A stretch of DNA of 64,000 nucleotides from Arthrobacter jiangjiafuii (GTDB taxonomy: Bacteria > Actinomycetota > Actinomycetes > Actinomycetales > Micrococcaceae), in assembly GCF_018622995.1 (NCBI RefSeq), contig NZ_CP076022.1, positions 2,356,001 through 2,420,000 on the forward strand, given 5' to 3'. The notes below the pieces were generated by a model. The model had not been told where the DNA came from. It ran no database searches and saw only the letters and a list, made by a program, of their open reading frames with translations. This document shows, piece by piece, positions 56,163 through 64,000 of the stretch (the stretch's first letter is position 1; each line of letters starts with the position of its first letter). The position numbers were made by a program, and so were the translations under genes.

Positions 56163-57006
56163 GGCTCTCCGTGGTTCGTGGTGAAATCTGGTTTCGTGTT
56201 CTCGAACCAAGGAGGCTCGTAGCCCTGTTGCGATGGATATTCCGGACGCATTCATTGATGACAGGACTATGAGCCTTGACCGAGCTTACTTTGCCCAACC
56301 CTGATGCTGTCACCACGATCTTCAACCTCGAGGACTACCCGGTAGTGGACACCAGGATCCTCGCGTGTGGCGGCGCAGGATCCATGTTGAAAGCACAGTC
56401 GAGTCCGGGTGTCCTTTCTGCGGGGTGATCGGTGCGCGCCGACATTCCAAGCGCTGACAGCGGCTGAGGGACATTCCCGTCGCCGACCCTGTGGAGGTAG
56501 ATCGAACCCTGGATGACGACCATCGTGGCCTCGATACCGGGCAGGTTGGGGGTCGTTGACGGACGGGACCGTACCGGCGTGAGTGCCTGGCTGCTCAAGC
56601 GCCCGCTGCAGTGGCGCGCCTGGGTGTGCAGGTAATGGCGAGCTCAGTGCGGTCTGGAATGTGAAGGAACAGGTGCGGGCCCTGCTGCGCACCGGCTCGC
56701 TGGCCGACGCCGCCGCTGCCAAGAATCAGCTCGAGCATCCGGTGAGGGAATCCGGCCGGCCCGAGACAACCCATCTATGGCGGAGCATTTGCCGGTGGTG
56801 GAAGAGATCGAAGTTCTCATTGTTGCCGGTGCCACGACGGGCAAGGTTGAGGCCATCAATACGAGTATCAAACACATCAAACCGACTGGGCGCGGGTTCG
56901 TCATCAGCACCAATTGCAAAACCCGTATTACGCTCAGAAGTGCCCTCGAGAACTGTGGTGAACTCTCCACTACGATAGTGGGTTTCACCTCGAACCGGGA
57001 CCTGGA
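56163..57006 (+). mobile_element. Decayed ISL3-family insertion sequence
   Basis: Left end GGCTCTCCGTGGTTCGTGGT at 56163 fits ISL3-type terminal repeats. Right end TTTCACCTCGAACCGGGACC at about 56983 matches the reverse complement (TTTCACC-CGAACC shared, last bases changed). Between them is a broken transposase. About 0.84 kb remains against 1.3-1.5 kb usual, so the middle is deleted. No target-site duplication could be recognised. Confidence 0.7.
56311..56981 (+). pseudogene. ISL3-family transposase remnant
   Basis: Reading the plus strand in changing frames gives transposase pieces: TTIFNLEDYPVVDTRI, then CPFCGVIGARRHSKR (Cys-x2-Cys zinc finger) ending in a TGA, RLRDIPVADPVEV, later VKEQVRALLRTGSLADAAAA and RPETTHLWRSICRWWK, and finally EIEVLIVAGATTGKVEAINT with SIKHIKPTGRGF. 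These are in the order of an ISL3 transposase but with at least two frameshifts and an internal deletion that removes the DDE core. Confidence 0.75.
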
Positions 57007-57225
57007 TAACCCAGCAACGCGCCAACCTAGCGGGCATTTCGATGATACAGACGACCCGCGGCCGATCAGGCCAATGCGCTCTCCAGATATTCGATGAGAC
57101 CGGTGAGGACTTCCGACTGTGGCGTTCCAACTCCAACTGCACCGATCTGGAATAGTCTACGGCTGTTTCTCCTAATCCTCAGGAGTCCGGCAGTCTTATG
57201 GGATCGCGAACAGTCTCACCGTGGA

Positions 57226-60200
57226 CTACAGAACAACCAAGCCAAACTTATCCAGTGCTTCCTTTTGATACAATTCATAGTCCAATTTTTTGCGCGGTAC
57301 TTGGCCGAGAAAGAATGACCGGAATCCCCCAGTTAGACCATCAACACTGTTTTCGACGAGCAGTCCGTAGCCACCCTCAAGAACGCTGCGGGGCCCAACC
57401 ACATCCGTGGAAATCACCGGACGATCCAGAATCAATGCCTCAAGCACTACAAGCCCTTGGCCCTCGTAGTCGGACGAGAACACGAAGCAATCTGCGTTCG
57501 CAAGGATTGCAAAAGGATTCAGGCGCCGCCCGGCTAGCAGAACGCATCCGTCCAGGTCGAGGCGCGTGATGAGTTCCTGTAGTGAGCTGTGTAACGGGCC
57601 GTCACCCAAGATAACGAGCTTCGCTCCTGATTGCTCGGCAGCAATTTCTGAGAAAGCACAAATTAGTTTGGCATGCCCCTTCTCGGGAGACAGTCGGCCC
57701 AGAGTTACGAACAATGTGTCGCCCTCATCGACCCACTGAGCAATATCTTCGTCCAGCGGTTGTTCCGCCATGTGGAGCGTCTCTGCAGGGTTAACAAGAT
57801 TATTGCAGAAGGTAAATTTATTTGAATCAAGCTCGAACCGCTCAGCTAGCTGAGTTGTGTTTTCTTCGGCGACACTCTCTGTAACCGACACAAGGGACTC
57901 AAAGTTTTTATAAAGCCGGAAGTTCGCTTCCAGATACTCAAACCGGTTCCGCCACTCGTTGTACATGTCGTTGTGGAGATAGACCGACTTTTTTGCACCT
58001 TCGAGCGGCGCGTTGCCCAGCAGCGCAGTCCAGAAGCGTGCGTAACCTTCAAAGCAAATCACGGAGTCGAAGGAGGCCGTGCCGAACATGCGGCGAAACT
58101 CACGTGCGAACGCCCGGTTGAAGACAATCCACATTTCATCGCTGTCCAGCGTGTGCTGGGTGTTGAACTTGTCAACGACCCAGCGTTCCTCCGGCGTAAG
58201 GACGTGGCTTCCGACACGGGCGAGTACTCGGACATGTTCGGGATTCTGCTCGAACTTTTCAAGCCGGGCAGCTTCGCTGGCCAGCGCATCTGGGTCAACC
58301 ACAACATAAATATTGTTTTGATCCGGGTCAACATGGGAAACGAGATTGAGGTATGAAGTCGTGATTCCATTTGGCAGGAATGACCCTTGGTAGAATAGGA
58401 CATTGCGTTTACCGTCACGACCGTTATGCACTTCATATTCAGACGATCCGAAAAAGAAAAAGTCAATCGCTCGTGCCGTCGCACCGCCATCGTCTAGGGG
58501 GCAGAACTCCTGCTCTGCTGAAATATAGTCAAGCCTCTTTTCGTGCTCAGTCGCCGCCTGGATGGCTTCGCTTATCTGACTAACAACTGCTTCCACGTCG
58601 TAACACAGATTGCCCGGCATTGAAGCCAGATCGAAGTACAATCCACGCTCTGCCTTGTATTGTTCTAGATCGTATGCGTAGTAAATAATTGGACGCCCGG
58701 TCGCAATGAAATCGAAAAATATACTGGAGTAGTCTGTGATTAACACGTCAACGATTGAAAGAAGGTCATTGGTGTCAATGATTGGCGGGACCACGTGTTG
58801 ATGCAATGATTTTCCGTCTGTTTGGGCGCTAGTCATGGCATGCCCACGGAAGAGGAAGTGCCAATCATCAGAGCCGGCCAGCGCCTCCACATCCGCCACA
58901 AGCCGGCTGTTATCCAGGATACGATCGCCCAGGGTCCCTCGCCATGTTGGCGCGTAGAGAACCACTTTCTTGTCGGGTGGTACCCCGAGTTGCTTCCGCA
59001 ACTCGGCCTTATGGTCATCAGTTGCTGTGAGCGTTGCATCGACTCGCGGATAGCCAGTAATCGCGAGTCTTCCATTGAAGATCCCTGCGACGTCGTACCT
59101 GTCTACTAAACAATCTGCAGTAAACTTATTCGGTGCGATTAGATGAGTTGCGTGGAGGAAATTACGAGCAGCGTTTTTGTGCTCCATTACCCCGTTTTTA
59201 ATGTCGCGTCCCAGCGTCTTCAACGGCGTTCCGTGCCAAGTATTTAGATACTGCTGTTCATTTCGACGAATAAAGTAGGGAGGAAAGGTGTTGTCGTTTA
59301 TCAAGAACCTCGCCGTTGCGAGATAGCGCAGGTACAAATCGCTATCTCGTGTCACAAAGATAAAGTCTTCACGTCGCTTAAAGTCCCCTGGAATGCTGGC
59401 GAGGTCATTAACCACCCAAACGTGCCGGAAACCTGAAAACCTCGTGTCCATTATCACGGACTTACAGACCTGTAAAGGGCTTCCCGCTACTGCTGAGCCG
59501 TGGGCACTTTCATACAGGATAGTGGAATCTAGGATATCCAGCGTCTCCATATACTCTGTATAGGCCATGGCCTGCTTTTGGTGCTTGTTCTTCATGTACT
59601 GCGTCGTGTCAACTGCATGCGGGCGTTTAAACTGCCTGGTTTCAAGGAAGGCTGCCGAAGCCTCCCGATACATCCCACTTAGCATTAGGGCACGCCCCAA
59701 CCTGAAGTAGCGCTCCGGATCATACTCCAAGGTGCGCTGAACAGCTTCACTATATGCAGCAGCAGCAATGGCAGGATACCCGAGTTCCTCCGCACGGAGC
59801 CCCAACTTATAGCTAAGCTCCGCTGATTGTGAACGTTTCCCGATCTCCAAATCAGCCTTTAGGACTCTCTCAAGATAAGGGTCGCCATCCGTGGACCGGC
59901 TCGGAGCGATCTTGTCTTCTCGAGAAAGATAGAAAGCGATGCACGCATCCCGGTAACGGCCCTGGAGCTGCAAGACGTATCCCATACGGTACTTCCAGTA
60001 GTGACTAGCCGTTGCCGTACTCTTTAGGACGCGAGAGTATGCAATCTCAGCAGATTGAAGATCCCCAAGTCTTTCGTACGAAAGACCGAGCCGCCATGAC
60101 AATCTCTCCTGGAATGGATCGAGCTCTAGTGCCTTACGGAACATACCGGCTGCACCAGCCCAGTCGTAGATCTTCTGCTGGGCGAGCCCGAGTCGGTAGT

Positions 60201-60972
60201 AAAGCTCAATTGCATCCGGTTTAGATTGCAGAGTCTTTGCATAGTGTTTCGCAGCTAATTTCCACTGGCCCTTGGCCTGAAAAAAAGCGCCCACACCCAC
60301 CGTTGGAGAACCCAGGCTAGTGTCCTGCGTGACGGCTCGCTCATACGCAGTGTCGCGTTGCTCTGCTTTTCCTTCTACTTCCAATGCCCATCCGGCTTTG
60401 AACTGAAGATCAGCACTCTCAGGGCGTAGCGTGGCCGCCTTCGTGTACACACTGCCGGCTAGGTCAGATCTCCCCATTTTGAAATAAGCGTCACCAAGCT
60501 TTTCCAACCATTGGGGATCGTTGGCATGGGCAGGCAACCCCTCTTCAAGGACACTCAAAATTTGCCAAGTGGCGCCTCGATTTCTACTGACTAAATCAAG
60601 GCGTAGTTGTGTTATCGCAGCCTCACAAACCTCGACTCTGTGTACCCATGAGGCTTGGCGCGGATCAAGTTCGAGTGCTTTGCGATAGTAGAATAATGCT
60701 GCGTCGAAGGACTTTTTTCGCTCCAACACGAAGCCGAGGCGGTAGTTCCATGCCGCGTTCGTAGGCTGTAATTCGACGGCCTTCTCGAGTAAGGGCAGAG
60801 ACTCGTCAAGTCGGTTGAGGCGGAAATAGGCATGCCCAAGTCGGAACACAACTCTCGGATTTGTGTCTTCTCCAAGGCGCACAAGGCGTGCATACGTTTT
60901 TGCCGCTGCAGCCCAATCATCTTTCTTCTCCAACTGCCGAGCCTGAGCGTATGCAGCCTGCCAACCGATCAT
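57226..60972 (-). CDS. TPR - glycerophosphotransferase (TagF-like) - GT4 fusion
   Basis: 1248 residues in one uninterrupted frame. 1-455: at least ten TPR-like repeats (FRLGHAYFRLNRLDESLPLL; YYRLGLAQQKIYDWAGAAGM). 480-845: CDP-glycerol:polymer glycerophosphotransferase with NTWHGTPLK (His580), RGH (His711) and ITDYSSIFFD. 855-1248: GT-B glycosyltransferase with LGRLSPEKGHAKL, ILGDGPLHSSLQELI and SSDYEGQGLVVLEAL. Suggests one protein that both polymerises a polyol phosphate and decorates it with sugar, the TPRs acting as scaffold. No membrane helix seen. Same strand as the nucleotidyltransferase 71 bases upstream. Confidence 0.85.
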   Translation of the reverse strand: MIGWQAAYAQARQLEKKDDWAAAAKTYARLVRLGEDTNPRVVFRLGHAYFRLNRLDESLPLLEKAVELQPTNAAWNYRLGFVLERKKSFDAALFYYRKALELDPRQASWVHRVEVCEAAITQLRLDLVSRNRGATWQILSVLEEGLPAHANDPQWLEKLGDAYFKMGRSDLAGSVYTKAATLRPESADLQFKAGWALEVEGKAEQRDTAYERAVTQDTSLGSPTVGVGAFFQAKGQWKLAAKHYAKTLQSKPDAIELYYRLGLAQQKIYDWAGAAGMFRKALELDPFQERLSWRLGLSYERLGDLQSAEIAYSRVLKSTATASHYWKYRMGYVLQLQGRYRDACIAFYLSREDKIAPSRSTDGDPYLERVLKADLEIGKRSQSAELSYKLGLRAEELGYPAIAAAAYSEAVQRTLEYDPERYFRLGRALMLSGMYREASAAFLETRQFKRPHAVDTTQYMKNKHQKQAMAYTEYMETLDILDSTILYESAHGSAVAGSPLQVCKSVIMDTRFSGFRHVWVVNDLASIPGDFKRREDFIFVTRDSDLYLRYLATARFLINDNTFPPYFIRRNEQQYLNTWHGTPLKTLGRDIKNGVMEHKNAARNFLHATHLIAPNKFTADCLVDRYDVAGIFNGRLAITGYPRVDATLTATDDHKAELRKQLGVPPDKKVVLYAPTWRGTLGDRILDNSRLVADVEALAGSDDWHFLFRGHAMTSAQTDGKSLHQHVVPPIIDTNDLLSIVDVLITDYSSIFFDFIATGRPIIYYAYDLEQYKAERGLYFDLASMPGNLCYDVEAVVSQISEAIQAATEHEKRLDYISAEQEFCPLDDGGATARAIDFFFFGSSEYEVHNGRDGKRNVLFYQGSFLPNGITTSYLNLVSHVDPDQNNIYVVVDPDALASEAARLEKFEQNPEHVRVLARVGSHVLTPEERWVVDKFNTQHTLDSDEMWIVFNRAFAREFRRMFGTASFDSVICFEGYARFWTALLGNAPLEGAKKSVYLHNDMYNEWRNRFEYLEANFRLYKNFESLVSVTESVAEENTTQLAERFELDSNKFTFCNNLVNPAETLHMAEQPLDEDIAQWVDEGDTLFVTLGRLSPEKGHAKLICAFSEIAAEQSGAKLVILGDGPLHSSLQELITRLDLDGCVLLAGRRLNPFAILANADCFVFSSDYEGQGLVVLEALILDRPVISTDVVGPRSVLEGGYGLLVENSVDGLTGGFRSFFLGQVPRKKLDYELYQKEALDKFGLVVL

Positions 60973-61043
60973 CGTACTCCTAATAGTCTTGCATTCCCCG
61001 GATATCTAACACCTGATACCAAAGTGTTTTTACTAAAACCCTT

Positions 61044-61754
61044 TTACGCGACGGGGATGGCAGCTAGCTGTTCGTTGGCGCGTGCCAGGTCATCAGCGAA
61101 GTCGACTTCAACCGCGTAGAAGTCGCTAATATCTACCGGAAGGTACTTGACCGCGTCTTTTTCAATTGTTTTTTCCATACCGCGTTCGAAGTAGTCCTGG
61201 TCCTTGACTCCGGCCAGACGCTTGATCAGCTTCTTCTTGTCCTTGGACGAGACGTAGTTGATTCCTACCGCTTCACCAAGGGCATTTTTCACCGACTTGG
61301 ACAGCTGATCGATATGGCCTTCCACATCTACCGTGTACTTCACTTCTTCATCTGAAACAGACGACGTGTCGACTGCCACGAAGGACTGGTCCGATTTAAT
61401 GAAAGGCCTCAGGTACTCAAGCATGGCCGGGTCAAAGACCACGTCACCGTTCATCCAGAGAACTCCACCCTTAGTGGAGTTGCGGAGCGCTTTGAGGAGA
61501 CTCTTCGACGTGTTCGTCTGGTCGAAGGCCTCGTTATAAACATACGAAGCATCAGGCACATGTTCCATGATCATCTCAAGCTTGAAGCCGACGACTATGC
61601 TGAGACGAAGTTTTTTCCCGAAGGCTGCCTGCAGGTTCTGCACCTGTTGGGTCATGATGGTTCGGCCGTCATCGAGTTCGGTCAGAGACTTGGGGTGGGG
61701 GCGGGCCAGTCTGGTGCCCATGCCGGCGGCCAGAATCACTACTTGTACTGTCAT
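61044..61754 (-). CDS. LicC-like nucleotidyltransferase
   Basis: 236 residues. N-terminal VILAAGMGTRLARPHPKSL is the NTP-binding loop of sugar/choline-phosphate nucleotidyltransferases; VLWMNGDVVFDP holds the metal Asp. Similar to phosphocholine cytidylyltransferase LicC and related polyol-phosphate enzymes. It probably makes the activated donor for the TagF-like enzymes on either side; whether the substrate is glycerol, ribitol or inositol phosphate is unknown. Start at 61754 with AAGGAA six bases upstream. Confidence 0.82.
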   Translation of the reverse strand: MTVQVVILAAGMGTRLARPHPKSLTELDDGRTIMTQQVQNLQAAFGKKLRLSIVVGFKLEMIMEHVPDASYVYNEAFDQTNTSKSLLKALRNSTKGGVLWMNGDVVFDPAMLEYLRPFIKSDQSFVAVDTSSVSDEEVKYTVDVEGHIDQLSKSVKNALGEAVGINYVSSKDKKKLIKRLAGVKDQDYFERGMEKTIEKDAVKYLPVDISDFYAVEVDFADDLARANEQLAAIPVA

Positions 61755-61963
61755 TGTTCGTTCCTTATTTGCATAGCGTCTTGAGACTCTTATCCTTTCG
61801 GGAACGCATGCCAAACTGCTGCCACCTACTGCGCCCTGACCGGCGACCTGAAGTTGCATTCCCCCACGGTTACTCTACCGTCGTTCGCCATGCAGTATAA
61901 ATTCTCATCAGTGGCATTGGGCCGCTCGGCAAGTTTTGCCTTGTTTTTCCATCGTAGACCCAG

Positions 61964-64000
61964 CTACCAGACAGCTTTTGCTGCCCGGGCCGCTGCGCTG
62001 CCGTCGTCCATGGGAGCATACCTTCGAGTAAATTGTCTGTAGCGGCCTCCATTGGGGCCAGAGGAGGGATGATCCGCCAGAATTGCTGCCACCAGGTCAT
62101 CCGTACTAGTCACCATTGGACCAGGTGCTTCTTCTTCAAAACCGAAGTAGAAACCGCGCTCGGAATCCCGGTAGCGCGCCAGATCCGGCACCAGGAAATA
62201 CATCGGTTTGCCAGTGACGCAAAAATCGAACATCGCCGACGAATAGTCCGTCACCAGCAAGTCCGCTGCCAGATAGAGATCGTTGATCTCCGGATACGTG
62301 GTCACGTCGATGAAGTGGTTCTGCCCTGTGGTCTTCCTGCGCCCTGCAATCTTGTGGTGCCCCCGATAGAGCAGCACATACTCCGGGCCCAAGCGTGCCA
62401 CGGCGGCCTCGAAGTCCAGATAGGGATCGGCCATGGACCGGTTGTCCCGCCAAGTCGGCAGGTAAAGCAGTACCTTCCGGTCATCTGCTATCCCCAGCCG
62501 GCGGCGGGATTCCAGCCGGCGGCCAGCTGCTGTTTCTGCCGTCAGGGCGTCGTTGCGCGGATAGCCAAAAACGGCCGGCTCCCCCCGGTATCCGAAAGCT
62601 GATGCCAAGGTCTCCGCGGCAAACTCACTCTGCGAGAGCAGCATGTCCCAGGCAGCCGCTTCGCGCTGCAAAAGGGCCCGGTAGGAGGCCGTTGTGCCGT
62701 CCACAGGGGTGTCGGAGCCGATCCGCTTGAGCGGGGTCCCGTGCCACGTCTGCACATAGAACTGCTCGGGACGCTTGCGGAAATAGTGCGGAAAGTTGTT
62801 GTTGTTCACCAAGTAGCCTGCCGTGGCGAGCAGCCGGAACCATTCCCGGCTTTCCCTCAGTACGGGCGTGCAGTCTGGAGGAACGGGAACTGAAAAATCA
62901 GCAACGGTCCAGTATCGGTGCAGACGGGGATGGGAGAGACCGAGGACGTCGCTGATTGCCCGGCCGCTGTCGGAGCAGAACTTGCCGTCGAAGGTTTCAA
63001 AGAGCACGCTCCCCCGGTCCATGGGCTCAGCAGACCCGGAATAGTCAGAGATCAGCCGGGCACGGTTTCGCGCCGTGCGCTCGTCGGCAGTTCGCGGAGC
63101 GGAAACCCTCAGCACCAGGTCCTGTTCGTTCCCCTCCCCCACCAGTTCCAGGCTCGTCAGCTCCAACAGGGCCCGAAGGGGCAACTCAGCGAGCAGCGAT
63201 CCCAGGGCAGGCACCCGCACGGCACGGACCCGGCCATTTTCATCTGTCACAGTTCGCAACACGCGGTAGTGCCCTGATTCCAGAGCACTCTCCCCCAGCC
63301 CCCATTTGTCCTGGGTCAGGGGAAACACAGTACGGAAACTGCCATGGCCGTCCAGCCAACCGGCGGAAAGCGGCCTGACGTCGTTGCGGTCAGTTCTGAG
63401 CAGCAACTCCGGCGGCGCCGCATGCGGCTGATCCGATAAACAGCCCAGCCGTCCGTCCAAGACCAGTGACATACCATCGGCACTTACAGCCGCATTGCTC
63501 AGGGTCACGCGTTCGGGGCGCAGCACTACCTGCAGATATCCGTAGCCGGTGCACTCGGTGCGCAGCGCCGCCGTAGGATCTGAAGCAGCAGCCAGAGTGT
63601 CGCTGCTGCCGGCCCACCCCAGTGGCTCCGTTCTGCCGTTCGGCAGGAGTGCCTTGACCGTCCAGCGTTGTTCCGCAGTGCCGGCGGGCAGGCTGCCGGG
63701 GACTGCTGCAGCATCTACGCTGAACACAGAGCCGGAAAGGTCCGGGCGGAACTCCACCGGCGGTTCGCCGGCAACAGCCAGATGGAGCGCAGCAGGCACG
63801 GGGCCAGCCGAGCGTTCAAAGCGCACCAGCACCACACTGCCGGCTACCTCCACGGCAGCTGTCGTACATGAATAGCGGACGGCCTTCAGCCGCAGGCCCT
63901 GGGCTCCGTCCATCAGCCCGATAATGCGTGTGCGGTCATCCGTGAATGGGCCGACCGGAAGCCGCCGCGGAAGGGTGTCCGGGTCCCGGGTCCGGATCAC
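61964..64000 (-). CDS. CDP-glycerol glycerophosphotransferase family protein (5' end at window edge)
   Basis: At least 678 residues; the frame reaches the right edge with GTG at 64000, so it may begin there or beyond. The C-terminal half is TagF-like: QTWHGTPLKRIG (His about 420), YRGHHK (His about 548), LVTDYSSAMFDF, PMDDGSAAARA. The N-terminal 320 residues (ArgRich, GSVVLVRFERSAG; VPALGSLLAELP) are beta-rich and unrecognised. High G+C like the chromosome, unlike the fusion protein next door. Shares the DYSS/WHGTP design with that fusion, so two polymerases of one pathway are likely. Confidence 0.85.
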   Translation of the reverse strand: MIRTRDPDTLPRRLPVGPFTDDRTRIIGLMDGAQGLRLKAVRYSCTTAAVEVAGSVVLVRFERSAGPVPAALHLAVAGEPPVEFRPDLSGSVFSVDAAAVPGSLPAGTAEQRWTVKALLPNGRTEPLGWAGSSDTLAAASDPTAALRTECTGYGYLQVVLRPERVTLSNAAVSADGMSLVLDGRLGCLSDQPHAAPPELLLRTDRNDVRPLSAGWLDGHGSFRTVFPLTQDKWGLGESALESGHYRVLRTVTDENGRVRAVRVPALGSLLAELPLRALLELTSLELVGEGNEQDLVLRVSAPRTADERTARNRARLISDYSGSAEPMDRGSVLFETFDGKFCSDSGRAISDVLGLSHPRLHRYWTVADFSVPVPPDCTPVLRESREWFRLLATAGYLVNNNNFPHYFRKRPEQFYVQTWHGTPLKRIGSDTPVDGTTASYRALLQREAAAWDMLLSQSEFAAETLASAFGYRGEPAVFGYPRNDALTAETAAGRRLESRRRLGIADDRKVLLYLPTWRDNRSMADPYLDFEAAVARLGPEYVLLYRGHHKIAGRRKTTGQNHFIDVTTYPEINDLYLAADLLVTDYSSAMFDFCVTGKPMYFLVPDLARYRDSERGFYFGFEEEAPGPMVTSTDDLVAAILADHPSSGPNGGRYRQFTRRYAPMDDGSAAARAAKAVW

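Noticed and set aside
56777-57097. A 106-residue stand-alone gene
   Set aside because: Its first half is the C-terminal end of an ISL3 transposase and it runs through the right terminal repeat, so it is part of the IS remnant.

Overview
The window is a high-G+C actinobacterial chromosome segment, most likely from the Micrococcaceae (Arthrobacter-like). Support for this: the fabD-fabH-acpP-fabF order; DUF3145 and DUF2469 genes; an actinobacterial rpsP-khpA-rimM-trmD-rplS-lepB-lepB-rnhB run; a cysteine-free L32; and an oleA-oleBC-oleD cluster with the fused OleBC known from Micrococcus-type bacteria. Family placement is inference from gene order and protein style. No rRNA, tRNA or CRISPR array was seen.

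Layout. 1-3.0 kb: fatty-acid synthase genes (+). 3.1-8.6 kb (-): DUF3145, a XerC-type recombinase, an alkyltransferase homologue whose active-site Cys is Thr, then dprA-comM-yraN. 8.9-12.3 kb: a lineage-specific patch with a coiled-coil membrane protein, an LAXTG wall-anchored protein, a 2H phosphodiesterase and a GNAT. 12.3-17.8 kb (-): translation/secretion operon. 18-25 kb: VOC protein, small membrane protein, GNAT, degenerate Nudix protein, ffh, a divergent G6PD homologue, glnK-amtB. 25.5-34.3 kb: membrane-anchored GH79-like protein, ftsY, MFS transporter, glutamine amidotransferase, smc. 34.6-40.1 kb (+): long-chain olefin cluster oleA-oleBC-oleD plus a serine hydrolase. 40.2-43.1 kb: a repeat-rich gap, then mutM-rnc-rpmF-yceD (-). 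43.2-51.3 kb: ydcF-like, pyruvyl transferase, coaD, aminotransferase, spermidine-synthase-like, rsmD, recG, DAK2 protein.

51.4-64 kb is a cell-wall glycopolymer locus. wecB, a GtfA/TagE-like glycosyltransferase and an XcbB/CpsF-like alpha/beta-hydrolase run rightward. A decayed ISL3-family element follows. Converging from the right are a CDP-glycerol-type glycerophosphotransferase (cut by the window edge), a LicC-like nucleotidyltransferase, and a 1248-residue protein that joins TPR repeats, a glycerophosphotransferase domain and a GT4 glycosyltransferase. The part from about 51.7 to 61 kb is clearly richer in A/T than the rest, which suggests horizontal acquisition.

How the genes work together: the fab genes make acyl-ACP, and OleA condenses the resulting fatty acyl-CoAs. 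OleD, OleC and OleB then reduce the product, close the beta-lactone and decarboxylate it to long internal alkenes. In the wall locus, WecB would provide ManNAc for a linkage unit, the nucleotidyltransferase an activated alcohol phosphate, the two TagF-like enzymes the polymer, and the glycosyltransferases and hydrolase its decoration.

Most worth a second look: the TPR-TagF-GT4 fusion in its low-G+C island, the Cys-to-Thr alkyltransferase homologue, the degenerate Nudix and G6PD homologues, the intergenic repeat cluster at 40.2-40.5 kb, and a possible AUU start on yceD.
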